Below are positions 1 to 8,480 of a stretch of 64,000 bases of DNA, one piece after another. The stretch lies in contig NZ_FOGO01000012.1 of the NCBI RefSeq assembly GCF_900111245.1, forward strand, positions 62,001 through 126,000, in the 5' to 3' direction. The notes under the pieces were generated by a model. That model ran no database searches, was not told the origin of the DNA, and was given only the letters and a program-made list of their open reading frames with translations. Position 1 is the stretch's first letter. Every line of letters begins with the position of its first letter. This DNA comes from Streptomyces qinglanensis. Its GTDB lineage: Bacteria > Actinomycetota > Actinomycetes > Streptomycetales > Streptomycetaceae. Position numbers and translations under genes: made by a program.

Positions 1-1080
1 CTGGTTGACGTGCTGCGCCAGGTCCGAGTCGGCCCGGGTCGCCTCCGGCAGGCTGTAGAGGTTCTCCCGCCGCTCCTGCATACGCTGCGCGTTCATCTCC
101 TGGTGGGCACCGTGAGTCGCTTCCGCCGCGCTGCCCGCGAAGCTGAGGCTCGTGGCCACCCGGTTCGACACGTCGGAGAGGCCCGGGTGCGTATGCGCGG
201 TGGCCGCACTCACCACGTTGCCGGTCGCGGAGAGGAGCTGGGCCGCGTCGGCCGCCCCCTGGAACCGGTCGAACGGCCTGGTTCCGCCGGAGGTCATCGT
301 CTGGCTGACGTTGTTGTACATGGAGTACGCGGCTTCCGCGCCACCCGCGACACCCGACGTGATGTTCGCCCACTTGCTGACCGTCGGGTCGTTCCCCGAG
401 GCCATCTTCGCGATTCCCGTCGCGGTCGGGAGAGCCGCCTTGTAGCCGGCCTTCCCGAGGGACTTGCCGTGGGTCTTCAGGACATCCAGCATGCCCTTCG
501 CCTTGCTCGAGACCCAATCGGAAGAGGACTTGCTGAAGCGCTGCAGCACGCCCTGGTTCTGGACGTAGTAGTCCCCCCGCTCCACGTCGTACAAGGCCCG
601 CCTGGCCCCCTCGGGAGGCTCGGGAGCAGTGGACGGTACGTCCTCCTGCGAGGCCGACACGTACCGGCCGCGCTTGTCCTGCCGTACGGCGCTGTACGCG
701 CTGGCGAACGACTCGTCACTCCCCTGGGAACCCGGCGAACCGGTCCGCATGGTGCTCATCTGCTGGGAGAGGTCGTCCATCTCCATCGCGCTGCTCGACT
801 CGGCCGCAGGAGCCTCGGGCGCCTTGCCCTTGGTCTCGTGGAATGCCCTTACGACCGTGTTCGAAGCGTAGTCCTTCCACCCCTTTTCCTTCGAATGGCG
901 CGCGACCTGGTCTTGCTCGTTGAGGACGTAGAACTTCTTCGCGTTCGTGTCGTAGAGGCCGTCCACGGCCCCGACGGGTGGCTGCGGGGCGCCTTTCGGG
1001 ACCCGAACGTTCGGGTCCTCGCGAAATGTCTTGTCGTCCCGAATCTTCACCGGTCGGTAAGATTGTTCCCATCCTGCCAT
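1..1080 (-). CDS. unrecognised repeat-containing protein, 3' end outside the window
   Basis: I translated the minus strand from an ATG at 1080 to the window edge: 360 codons with no stop, so only the C-terminal end is missing. The start is preceded by GGGGAGAG. I do not recognise the family. The visible part is hydrophilic, without a signal peptide or clear membrane segment, and becomes Ala/Ser/Thr-rich after residue 200. Two related segments occur, at residues about 42-69 (LYDTNAKKFYVLN...) and 163-189 (LYDVERGDYYVQN...), each ending R-x-SK-...-W, which suggests a duplicated module. Base composition is clearly less GC-rich than the neighbours (several lines near 55-62%), a sign of a transferred gene. 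It could be an effector or phage/conjugation-related protein, but nothing visible settles that. Confidence 0.75.
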   Translation of the reverse strand, partial: MAGWEQSYRPVKIRDDKTFREDPNVRVPKGAPQPPVGAVDGLYDTNAKKFYVLNEQDQVARHSKEKGWKDYASNTVVRAFHETKGKAPEAPAAESSSAMEMDDLSQQMSTMRTGSPGSQGSDESFASAYSAVRQDKRGRYVSASQEDVPSTAPEPPEGARRALYDVERGDYYVQNQGVLQRFSKSSSDWVSSKAKGMLDVLKTHGKSLGKAGYKAALPTATGIAKMASGNDPTVSKWANITSGVAGGAEAAYSMYNNVSQTMTSGGTRPFDRFQGAADAAQLLSATGNVVSAATAHTHPGLSDVSNRVATSLSFAGSAAEATHGAHQEMNAQRMQERRENLYSLPEATRADSDLAQHVNQ

Positions 1081-1445
1081 TTCGCTCTCCCCTTCACGTG
1101 GAGGAAGGCTCCTCAGGGAGCCCGGTCGTGAGGCTGGGCCGGCAACGCCGAACGGATGCAGACCACTCGACGAACACAACGTCAAGCCCGGGACTCCGGT
1201 TCACTGACGACACTTCCGACAGGTCACTCCGCGGAGCCGCCGGCCCGCGGCCGCCTCGCCGCCCCTCCCGCCGGTGATCCACCGCGAGCGGCCCTAGGGA
1301 CGATCCCCGCCACATACCCCGACCCGGCTCCGGCACGGGGGCAGGGCGCCGTCAGGGAGCACGTCCTCCGCGGCGGTGATCCGCGGCCCGGCCCCCGGCG
1401 GAAGGATCTTCCACGTACCGGATCCCTTCCCCTGCGGAGTGCATC
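1081..1445. other. gene-free divergent intergenic region
   Basis: No open frame with a credible ribosome binding site is seen here. It must hold the promoters of both flanking genes, which diverge. A short perfect hairpin, GGCTCC-TCAG-GGAGCC at 1107-1122, lies in the leader of the minus-strand gene. On the minus strand TTGACG at about 1183-1188 could be a -35 box, but no convincing -10 follows. Confidence 0.4.
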
Positions 1446-2654
1446 GTGCCCATACGTCTGCGGAACACCCTCCTGGCGGCGCTCGTGGTCGCCGGACTCA
1501 CCGGCCCCGCGGCGGCGCCCGCCCTCGCCCAACAGCCCGGCTCAACGGCGGCGGTGACGCGGCAGCAGGAGGACGGCCCCGACACCGCCGCGTTGGACAA
1601 GGCGCTGCGCGGGCTGCCCGACGAGACGACCACCGCGGCCCTCGCCCGCGTCGGCGGGAAGGGGAGCTGGCACGGCAGTTCCGGCGTACGGGATCTGCGT
1701 ACCGGCCGGAAGGCACTGGAGCACGGGCGGTTCCGGGCCGGGTCCACCACCAAGGTGGTGACCGCGGCGCTGGTGCTGAAGCTCGCCTCGCAGGGCCGCA
1801 TCGACCTCGACGGCACCGTGCAGCACTACCTTCCCGGGCTGCTGAGCGACGCGTTCGCGCCCGTCACCGTACGGCAGTTGCTCACCTTCACCAGCGGGCT
1901 CAAGTCCGGCGACGACCTCGGCCCGGTCTCGGGAGAGGGGTACGAGAACCGCTTCAAGACCCTCACCCCCGAGCAGGTCGTCGCCTCGTCGGTCGCCAAG
2001 GGACCCTACCGGGGTGACGGCGAGGGGCCCGGGAAGAAGCAGCGGTACGCCAACATCGACTACACCGTCCTGGGCCTGCTCGTCGAGAAGGTCACCCGCG
2101 ACTCCTACGCGCACCAGGCGTGGCTGCACGTGCTGCGCCCGGCCGGGATGCGGCACACGTCCTTCCCCCGCGGCGCCGACCCGCGGATCCACGGCCCGCA
2201 CAACCGCGGCTACCAGCGGCTGGACGACGGCCGCCTGGTGGACGCCACCGAGTGGAACATGTCCGACCGCTGGGCGGCAGGTGACATGATCTCCACCACG
2301 GCCGATCTGGAGCGCCTCCTGTTCGCCCTCTTCCGCGGCGAGATCGTGCCCCAGCCGCTGCTGGAACGGGAGATGTTCACCGTGCCGGACATCGACGGCG
2401 CCACCATGAGCGCCGGACTCCAGCGGTACGACGCGGGCGGCGGCCTGGTGCTGTGGGGCAAGAGCGGGGCCCGCCCCGGCTACAACACGCTGCTGGCCGG
2501 CACCCGCGACCTGTCCCGGACCCTCGTCTACAGCCTCGACTCGACCGACGCCAAGGGACCGGCGATGAACCCGGTCGGCGAGCGGCTGCTCACCGCCGCG
2601 TTCTCCCCCTCAGCGGTTCCCCCGTCCGCGTCGGCGGCGCGCCGGTCGCACTGA
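1446..2654 (+). CDS. secreted serine hydrolase, beta-lactamase class C / DD-peptidase family
   Basis: Predicted to be exported and to act on D-Ala-D-Ala-type peptides, beta-lactams or another ester/amide outside the cell. The N-terminus is a classic signal peptide (basic MPIRLRN, hydrophobic core, ALA-QQ cleavage region near residue 29). The penicillin-recognising triad is present: S100-T-T-K103, Y201-A-N203, and GKSG at 338-341 in the place of KTG/HTG. At 402 residues the length fits the family. GTG start at 1446 with GGAG upstream; no better start is apparent. It converges with the reductase gene on the other strand and the two coding sequences overlap by 45 bp. Whether it is a carboxypeptidase, an esterase or a resistance enzyme cannot be decided from the sequence. 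Confidence 0.9.
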   Translation: MPIRLRNTLLAALVVAGLTGPAAAPALAQQPGSTAAVTRQQEDGPDTAALDKALRGLPDETTTAALARVGGKGSWHGSSGVRDLRTGRKALEHGRFRAGSTTKVVTAALVLKLASQGRIDLDGTVQHYLPGLLSDAFAPVTVRQLLTFTSGLKSGDDLGPVSGEGYENRFKTLTPEQVVASSVAKGPYRGDGEGPGKKQRYANIDYTVLGLLVEKVTRDSYAHQAWLHVLRPAGMRHTSFPRGADPRIHGPHNRGYQRLDDGRLVDATEWNMSDRWAAGDMISTTADLERLLFALFRGEIVPQPLLEREMFTVPDIDGATMSAGLQRYDAGGGLVLWGKSGARPGYNTLLAGTRDLSRTLVYSLDSTDAKGPAMNPVGERLLTAAFSPSAVPPSASAARRSH

Positions 2655-3587
2655 GGGCCGGCTCTCCACCACCGAGGCCACCGCGCGGGCGTAGTCGGCC
2701 AGGGTGCGAGGAGCCGTCCAGCCGCGGCGGCGGGCCCGGGTGACGTCGAGCACGACGCTGTGCGCGAGTTGGTCGACGGCGTACCGGGTCAGCGGGGGCT
2801 CGGTCCCCGGGCGCAGCCGCCAGAGGTGTTCGGCGGCGGCGCCCGCCGTCCGGGCGAGCGGCACCGGGAGGTGCCCGACCCGGGCGTGCACCCCGTGCGC
2901 CGCCAGCACCGTGCGCACCGCCTCGTCCCGCCGGTAGGGCACGGGGTCGGCGATGTTGTAGGCGCCGGGCGGCCATCCGCCGTCCGCCGCGGCCAGGCAG
3001 GCGTCGGCGAGGTTCTCCACCGCGGTCAGGCTGAGCTGGACGTCGCGCCCCGGGAGCAGCAGCAGGCCGCGCCGCACCCGGGCCAGCAGCCGCGGCACCA
3101 GGTGCGGGTCGCCGACGCCGTAGACCGCGCGGGGCCGCAGCACCACGGCTCCGGCGGCCAGCGCCAGGGCCTCGCCCGCGGCCTTGGTCCGGCCGTAGGC
3201 GTTCAGTTGCGCGCCGACCGGATGCTCCTCGCGGATCCGGGCCCGCCCGGGGCCCGGCGCGTACACGCTGGCGCTGCTGACCCACACCACCGGCCGCCCC
3301 TCCGCCGCCTCCAGCAGCCGGGCCGTTCCGGTGACGTTCACCGCCCGCATCGCCGCCTCGGCCGCCGAGCCCGCGGCCGGGTCCCCGACGGCCGCCGCAC
3401 AGTGCACCACCACGTCGGCCCCGCCCAGGTCCGGCGCTTCGCCGGAGGCGGCGTCCCAGCGCAGGTGGCGGCCGACCGGGCCGGGCCGCCGCCCCACGCA
3501 CCGCACCTCGGCTCCCTGTGCGAAGGCAGCACGCGCGACGTAGGAGCCGCAGAAGCCGCTCGCGCCGGTGACGGCGACCGTGGTCAT
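2610..3587 (-). CDS. NAD(P)-dependent reductase, 3-beta-HSD/OleD-like SDR
   Basis: Extended short-chain dehydrogenase of 325 residues. The Rossmann motif TGASGFCG is at residues 7-14, the catalytic serine region VSSASVY at 103-109, and the YxxxK pair is Y131/K135. In the ole and related beta-lactone pathways, OleD of this family reduces the 2-alkyl-3-ketoacid made by OleA to the 3-hydroxyacid. That role is inferred here from the neighbouring OleA-like and OleC-like genes. It is the last gene of the operon: its ATG (3587) overlaps the TGA of the P450 gene as ATGA, implying translational coupling. The C-terminus is Arg-rich and its stop lies inside the convergent hydrolase gene. A sugar epimerase role is the main alternative. 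Confidence 0.85.
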   Translation of the reverse strand: MTTVAVTGASGFCGSYVARAAFAQGAEVRCVGRRPGPVGRHLRWDAASGEAPDLGGADVVVHCAAAVGDPAAGSAAEAAMRAVNVTGTARLLEAAEGRPVVWVSSASVYAPGPGRARIREEHPVGAQLNAYGRTKAAGEALALAAGAVVLRPRAVYGVGDPHLVPRLLARVRRGLLLLPGRDVQLSLTAVENLADACLAAADGGWPPGAYNIADPVPYRRDEAVRTVLAAHGVHARVGHLPVPLARTAGAAAEHLWRLRPGTEPPLTRYAVDQLAHSVVLDVTRARRRGWTAPRTLADYARAVASVVESRPSVRPARRRRGRGNR

Positions 3588-5065
3588 GGTGCCTCCCCGT
3601 CCAGGTCGTTCCGGTTGTTCCGGTTGTTCCGGTTGTTCCGGTTGTTCCGGTCGCTCCGGTCGCTCCGGTCGCTCCGGTCGCTCCCACGGTGCTCGCCGTG
3701 GCCGCCGTACTCGCCGTTCCGGTGGCTGCTTCCCTCCTCGTTCCGGTGCATGCGCCGCGGTGCCACGGGGGCGGGGCCCGGCCGGACGGTGAGCATGCGC
3801 CAGGCGGGCAGGGCCGCGCGGCGGTCGGCGCGGGCGCGGACCACGACGGGCCGGTGCGGGGCGAGCGCGGCCAGCAGGTCGGCGAGCTGCGTGCGTGCGA
3901 GCCGGGCCCCCGGGCAGGTGTGCGGCCCCGCGCCGAAGACGAGCCGGGCGACGGCGGCGGGTGCCGGTGCGGGGCAGCCCGGCGCGTCGCGATGGGCGCC
4001 GACCGCGTGCCGCGCGACCAGCACCAGCCGGTCGCCGCCCCGCACCGGGTGGCCGTCCAGCGATCCGGGCGCGGCGGCCCGGCGGGGCAGTACCGGCGAG
4101 GGTGCCGTCACCCGCAGCAGTTCGTCGACCAGGGTTTCGCGCGCTGCGGGGTCGGCGGCCTGCTCCCACAGTCCGGCGTCCGCGCACCAGGCCACGGCCC
4201 GGGGCAGCGCCGCCGCTGTGGTGGCGACCGCGGCGACCGCCACCACGGCCCGCAGCGCCGCACCGGTGCCGTCCGGTGCTCCCGTGCCGTCCGCCGCCCC
4301 GGCGCCGGCACCACCCGCGACGCCCCCGGCCCGGTCCCGCAGCAGCTCCTCCAGCCGGGCCGTGGCGCGGGCGGCCGCGCGGGCTGTGCCGGGGCGGCGC
4401 GGTCCTGGCAGGTGGTCGCGGACGGCGGCCGCCGCGGCGTCGGCCGCGGCCCGTCCGACGGCGTCCGGATCGGCGGCGGTGCCCAGCAGGGCGCAGACCG
4501 TGGCGCCCGCCATCTCGCGGGCGAGCGCGGCCGTCTCCACCGCGCGGCCGTCCGCCAGCGGGGCGAGGCGGCGGGCGAGGACCTCCTGCCACACCGGGCG
4601 CAGTCGCACCGTACCCGCCGTACCGAGATCCTCGGCGAGAGTTCGGCGAGAGCCGCGGTGACCGCTGCCCTCCTGGTCGAACAGGGCGCCGCCACCGGAG
4701 AGTTCACGGGCGGCGCCGCCCGTGGTCCCGGCGGCCGTGCGGTCCAGCGGCAGCCGGGTGAGGGCTTGCCGGCAGGCGTCGGTGCCGTGCACCAGCACGG
4801 TGCGGCCCAGCCGGACCACCGGGCGGCGGCGAGTGGCCGCCAGCAGCGCGAACAGCACCGGATGGCTGCGGGTGTAGACGCGGCGGTCCCGGCGTCGGGC
4901 CGCGCGCGGGCCGGGCGGCCGGGCCCGCGACGCCGAAGTCCCCGGAACCGAAGTCCCCGGAACCGAGGGCCGCAGCGCCAGGGCCCGCTCCGTCCGGCCC
5001 CGCAGCGTCAGGGCCCGCTCCGTCCGGCCCCGCAGCGTCAGGGCCCGCTCCTCCCGGCTCCTCAT
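3584..5065 (-). CDS. cytochrome P450 with repeat-bearing ends
   Basis: Haem-thiolate monooxygenase of 493 residues. Visible landmarks: a C-helix H-x-x-x-R segment near 136-140, the K-helix E315-L-L-R318, and the haem loop FGAGPHTCPG with Cys384. The I-helix reads AAVATTAAA near 278-286, so the Thr pair is there but the usual A-G-x-D/E is not, which may mean unusual oxygen activation. The core is flanked by low-complexity ends: residues 8-32 repeat RGRTERALTL, and residues about 440-493 form a charged tail of NRN and DRS triplets, both encoded by tandem DNA repeats. ATG at 5065 overlaps the acyl-ligase TGA (ATGA). It probably hydroxylates the operon's lipid product; the substrate is unknown. 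Confidence 0.88.
   Translation of the reverse strand: MRSREERALTLRGRTERALTLRGRTERALALRPSVPGTSVPGTSASRARPPGPRAARRRDRRVYTRSHPVLFALLAATRRRPVVRLGRTVLVHGTDACRQALTRLPLDRTAAGTTGGAARELSGGGALFDQEGSGHRGSRRTLAEDLGTAGTVRLRPVWQEVLARRLAPLADGRAVETAALAREMAGATVCALLGTAADPDAVGRAAADAAAAAVRDHLPGPRRPGTARAAARATARLEELLRDRAGGVAGGAGAGAADGTGAPDGTGAALRAVVAVAAVATTAAALPRAVAWCADAGLWEQAADPAARETLVDELLRVTAPSPVLPRRAAAPGSLDGHPVRGGDRLVLVARHAVGAHRDAPGCPAPAPAAVARLVFGAGPHTCPGARLARTQLADLLAALAPHRPVVVRARADRRAALPAWRMLTVRPGPAPVAPRRMHRNEEGSSHRNGEYGGHGEHRGSDRSDRSDRSDRNNRNNRNNRNNRNDLDGEAP
3609..3680. repeat. 9-bp tandem repeat, 8 units
   Basis: Eight consecutive 9-bp units, four TTCCGGTTG, one hybrid and three CTCCGGTCG. They are in frame in the 3' end of the P450 gene and encode its NRN/DRS tail. 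Unit size is a multiple of three, so copy-number change would lengthen or shorten the tail without a frameshift. Confidence 0.9.
4971..5060. repeat. 30-bp tandem repeat, about 3 units
   Basis: Two nearly identical 30-bp units (4971-5000, 5001-5030) and a diverged third copy. They lie at the 5' end of the P450 coding sequence and encode the repeated RTERALTLRG peptide. Confidence 0.85.
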
Positions 5066-6570
5066 CGGCCCGCCGTGGCCCGGCCCGCCATGGCCCGGCC
5101 CGCCGTCTCCCGGCGGCGTCCCGCGGCCAGCAGCACGGTCGCGGCGCGGTCGGGCTTGCGGGAGCGACCGGAGAGCGGGATGTCGGCGAGCAGCACCGCG
5201 TCCGGGCGGGCCGTGCCCATACGCCGCAGCGGTCCTTCCAGGGCGCCGCGCAGCCGCCGCCGGTCGGTGCCGGGGCTGGGCTGGACGACGGCGACGAGCT
5301 GCTCGTCGCCGTCCGGCGCCGGGACGCCGACCAGCAGCGCGAGGTCGACGCCGGGCACGTGCAGCGCGGGCTCGTACAGCCCCGGGTAGATGTTCTCCGC
5401 GCGGCGCAGCACCATGTCCTTCATCCGCCCTTCGAGCACGAGCCGGCCCCGGGCGTCCAGGTGGGCGCGGTCGCCGGTGGCGATCCACGGGTCGGGCTCC
5501 TCGCCCAGGCAGCGGTGGCGGGCGCCGGGGCCGGTGAGGAGGAGTTCGCCGCTGTCCGCGGTGCGCGCCTCGACGCCGGGCAGCGGCGCGCCCAGCAGGT
5601 CCCCGGTTCCCTCGTACTCCGCCTTGGCGGCCTGTTCGACGGCTGCGGCGGGGAAGAGTTCGGTCAGCGCGTACACGCCCCACGCCTCGGCGGCACCGGC
5701 CTGCTTGACCCGGGTGAGGAGGGCCGCGCTCGCGGGCGCCGAGCCGGTCCACACGCGTCCCGTGAAGCGGGCACCGGCGGTGAGCGCGGCCCGCAGCCGA
5801 GGCGGCGTCAGGTAGCTCGCCTGGGGGCGCAGCCGGGCGAGTTGCCGGGTCAGGACGCGGGGTGCGCGGGCGGGCAGCGCGACGGGGGCGCCGGCGGCCA
5901 GCGCGGGGACGAGGACGAAGAAGGTGCCGCCGAGTACGGGTCGCCCGGCTGCGGGCCGTACCAGGTCGCCGACCGTCGCCATCCCCGCGGCGAGCGAGGC
6001 GCGGGAGTGCACGACGGCCCGGGGACGGGAGGTGGTGCCGGAGGTGAAGACGACGACGGCGTCCCCGTCGTGGTCCGCGCCCCGGGGGGCCGGGTGCGGT
6101 CCGGCCCGCAGGGCGGGGGCGCAGCCCGGCAGCCGGGGCCCCAGCGTCACCACCGGGCCGCCGAGTCCGGCGAGGTCGGGGAGGGCGAGCCGGGCGCGGC
6201 GGGCCAGCGGGCGTGCCCACCCGGCGACGGCCTGTGCCGCGGCGTCGGCGAGCACCAGGTCGGGCCGGGCCAGGGCGAGCCGGGCGCGCAGCACGTCGGG
6301 GCCCGCGCCGGGGTCGAGCACGGCGGCGCGCAGCCCGAGCCGCCAGGCGGCCAGCAGCACGGCGAGGGCGCGGGGTCCGGGCCGTACGGCGACGCCGAGG
6401 GTGTCGCCGGGCCGCAGTCCGCGGTGGTGGAGGGCGGCCGCGTAGTGGTCGGCCAGGTCGGCCAGGTCGCCGCGGGTGGCCCGGACCAGGGTGCGGCCGG
6501 TGGGGCCGGCGACCAGGACGGCGGGCAGGTGCGGGTCACGGCGCAGTGCGGCGTGCAGGGTGTCGAGCAT
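5062..6570 (-). CDS. acyl-AMP ligase / OleC-like adenylate-forming enzyme
   Basis: ANL-superfamily enzyme of 502 residues. The adenylation motif TSGTTSRP is at 177-184, followed by a TEL motif (YALTEL), TGDRAHLD, a hinge region GRMKDMVLRRAENIYP and the C-terminal lysine K472 in GRSRKPDRA. The family activates carboxylates as acyl-adenylates; in olefin and beta-lactone pathways the OleC branch instead cyclises 3-hydroxyacids to beta-lactones. Placement beside an OleA-like and an OleD-like gene favours that role, but a fatty acyl-AMP/CoA ligase is possible. The ATG at 6570 overlaps the glycosyltransferase stop by one base (TGATG). The C-terminus ends in a short Ala-Gly-Arg repeat (TAGRAMAGRATAGR). 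Confidence 0.87.
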   Translation of the reverse strand: MLDTLHAALRRDPHLPAVLVAGPTGRTLVRATRGDLADLADHYAAALHHRGLRPGDTLGVAVRPGPRALAVLLAAWRLGLRAAVLDPGAGPDVLRARLALARPDLVLADAAAQAVAGWARPLARRARLALPDLAGLGGPVVTLGPRLPGCAPALRAGPHPAPRGADHDGDAVVVFTSGTTSRPRAVVHSRASLAAGMATVGDLVRPAAGRPVLGGTFFVLVPALAAGAPVALPARAPRVLTRQLARLRPQASYLTPPRLRAALTAGARFTGRVWTGSAPASAALLTRVKQAGAAEAWGVYALTELFPAAAVEQAAKAEYEGTGDLLGAPLPGVEARTADSGELLLTGPGARHRCLGEEPDPWIATGDRAHLDARGRLVLEGRMKDMVLRRAENIYPGLYEPALHVPGVDLALLVGVPAPDGDEQLVAVVQPSPGTDRRRLRGALEGPLRRMGTARPDAVLLADIPLSGRSRKPDRAATVLLAAGRRRETAGRAMAGRATAGR

Positions 6571-7376
6571 CAGCGGGGGTCCTCTCCGTGTCGCCCCGGC
6601 CCCTTGTCGAGGTACCAGCGTGCGGTGGTCAGCAGTCCGTAGGTGCGCAGCCGCCGGGTGGAGTTGGCCACGACCATGCGGCGCTCCCGGACGACGGCTG
6701 CGGTGGTGCGGCGGACCCGGTTGAGGAAGAGCCGGTCGGTGGGCGAGGGGCGGCGCGGCATGCCGCCGGTGTCCTCGTAGAGGCGGGCGGTGAGGGCCAT
6801 GTTGTTGCCCGCGTGCATCCGGTAGGGCACCAGGTAGCCGCGGCTGCGCCGGTGTGCGGGGCGCAGCCGTCCGAAGAGTGCCGCGAGGGCGACCAGGAGC
6901 CGGAAGGCGGCGCGGCCCGCCGGTCCGTGCTCGTCCCGGCGGGCCGTGATGCGGCCGCAGACCAGTCCGGCTCCGGCGTCGAGCGCGGCGCGTGCGGCGG
7001 CGGTCCAGCCGGGCTGCGGCAGGCAGTCGGCGTCGGTGCGGGCGAGCTGTGCGGCGCCGTGCGCGATGGCGTACCGGAAGCCGGTGTCCACGGCGCAGCC
7101 CACGCCCTTCTGCGGTTCGGTGACGACGTGCACGGGGAACGGCGCCCGCCGGGCGAAGCCGCGGGCGAGGGCGGCGGTGCCGTCGGTGGAGGCGTTGTCG
7201 ACGACCAGGAGGGTGAAGTCCCGGTCCCGCTGGGCCGCGAGTGCGGCCAGGGTGCCGGGCAGCCGCGCGGCCTCCTGGTGGGCGGGGACGACGACCCACA
7301 GCGCTCCGGCGGGCCGGGCCGCTGCCGCCGCCCGGGCGGGCGGTGCGGGGGCCGGGGACGGTCGGGCCGGTCTCAT
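6570..7376 (-). CDS. family 2 glycosyltransferase
   Basis: GT-A fold enzyme of 268 residues: VPAHQE at 30-35 opens the domain, VVDNASTDGT at 58-67 is the nucleotide-binding turn, and DAD at 115-117 is the metal-binding DxD equivalent. No membrane segment beyond a hydrophobic patch near 190-205 (FRLLVALAALFG). It is expected to move a nucleotide-activated sugar onto an acceptor; in this operon the acceptor may be the hydroxylated lipid, which is inference. The ATG at 7376 overlaps the condensing-enzyme TGA (ATGA). An upstream in-frame extension exists but it lies inside the preceding gene and has no ribosome binding site of its own. Confidence 0.85.
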   Translation of the reverse strand: MRPARPSPAPAPPARAAAAARPAGALWVVVPAHQEAARLPGTLAALAAQRDRDFTLLVVDNASTDGTAALARGFARRAPFPVHVVTEPQKGVGCAVDTGFRYAIAHGAAQLARTDADCLPQPGWTAAARAALDAGAGLVCGRITARRDEHGPAGRAAFRLLVALAALFGRLRPAHRRSRGYLVPYRMHAGNNMALTARLYEDTGGMPRRPSPTDRLFLNRVRRTTAAVVRERRMVVANSTRRLRTYGLLTTARWYLDKGPGRHGEDPR

Positions 7377-8410
7377 GCCTTCTCCCAGACCATGGTCATG
7401 AGGCTGACGCCGCCGCCGAGGCCGACGAGCAGGACGCGGTCGCCGGGATCCAGCCGGTCGCGGATCAGGTCCAGTTGGACGCCGAGGGTGGCGCTGGCGA
7501 GGTTGCCGAGTTCGGGCACGGTGACCACCAGCCGGTCCCGGGGCACCCCGGTCAGCTCCACGAAGCGCTCCAGGTACGGCAGCGTCACCTGGTGGACGAG
7601 GATGTGCCGGAAGTCCTGCCACTCCAGTCCGGTGCGGTACCGCATCCGGTCCAGCACCGAGGTGCCGACCTTCTCGAACACGTCGCGCAGTTCGGCGCCG
7701 TCGCCGTGGAACCAGGTGTACTCGTCACCGCGCGGATGGCGGGAGCCGCCGCCGGGTATCCCGCCGACGTCCCAGTGCTCGGAGCGGGTCTCGGTGCCGA
7801 TGTCGAGGATGCCTCCGCGGGGCACGGACTCCAGCACCACGGCGGCTCCCGCGTCGCCGAAGGTGTATCCGGCGAACACCTCCCGGAACCGGTCCAGGTC
7901 CGCGGGGGCGTGCTGCACGGCGCGGCTGGGGGTCTCCCCCGTGACGACCAGGGCCCGGTGCGCCCGGCCGGCCAGCAGCATGGCGCGGGCGAGGTCGATC
8001 CCGCCGACGAAGCTGTTGCAGGCGTTGGTGACGTCGAGCGCGTGGGCCCGGGAGCCCAGCGCGTGCTGCACGATGTGCGCGGTGGCGGGTTCGGCCACGT
8101 CGCGGGTGGCGGAGGCGAACAGGAGCAGGTCGATGTCCGGCGGGGCGAGCCCGGCCCTCTCCAGTGCCGTGCGGGCGGCGCGGACGGCGAGGGTGGAGGC
8201 GTACTCGCCGTCGGCGGCGACGCGGCGGGTCCGGACGCCGGTGGCCCGCTCGATCATCCGCGGTGGAACCGGCAGGCCGCTGCGCTCGACGACGGTCCGC
8301 CGGAGCTGCTCGGAGTCCACGATCCGCTCCGGCAGCGCCGAACCGACCCCCGTGATACCCACGCCCGGTGCCGCGGCGGGCCGGTCGGCGCAGGTGCTGT
8401 GTATCCCCAT
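7373..8410 (-). CDS. KAS III / OleA-like thiolase-fold condensing enzyme
   Basis: Condensing enzyme of 345 residues with the full triad C131 (TNACNSF), H273 (ILVHQV) and N303 (ELGNLAS). The Cys-His spacing (142) and His-Asn spacing (30) equal those I recall for Xanthomonas OleA (C143, H285, N315), and E107 in the EPAT segment sits where OleA has its catalytic Glu117. OleA joins two acyl-CoAs by a non-decarboxylative Claisen reaction to a 2-alkyl-3-ketoacid, which is the predicted role. It is the first gene of the operon, 70 bp after hutI. The ATG at 8410 has no clear ribosome binding site, so the start is the least certain part. An ordinary KAS III acyltransferase is the alternative. Confidence 0.88.
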   Translation of the reverse strand: MGIHSTCADRPAAAPGVGITGVGSALPERIVDSEQLRRTVVERSGLPVPPRMIERATGVRTRRVAADGEYASTLAVRAARTALERAGLAPPDIDLLLFASATRDVAEPATAHIVQHALGSRAHALDVTNACNSFVGGIDLARAMLLAGRAHRALVVTGETPSRAVQHAPADLDRFREVFAGYTFGDAGAAVVLESVPRGGILDIGTETRSEHWDVGGIPGGGSRHPRGDEYTWFHGDGAELRDVFEKVGTSVLDRMRYRTGLEWQDFRHILVHQVTLPYLERFVELTGVPRDRLVVTVPELGNLASATLGVQLDLIRDRLDPGDRVLLVGLGGGVSLMTMVWEKA

Positions 8411-8436
8411 GCCCGGGAGGTTAGGAAGCCGGGGCG

Positions 8437-8474
8437 GGCGCGGGCATGAGTGCGGATACTCAGGTGCCCGCGCC
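8437..8474 (-). terminator. long hairpin between hutI and the OleA-like gene
   Basis: Two nested inverted repeats: outer arms GGCGCGGGCA (8437-8446) and TGCCCGCGCC (8465-8474), inner arms TGAGT (8447-8451) and ACTCA (8458-8462), loop of six with a two-base bulge. No T-run follows, as usual in such genomes. It could end hut transcription or act in the leader of the downstream operon. Confidence 0.6.
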
Positions 8475-8480
8475 GGGTAC

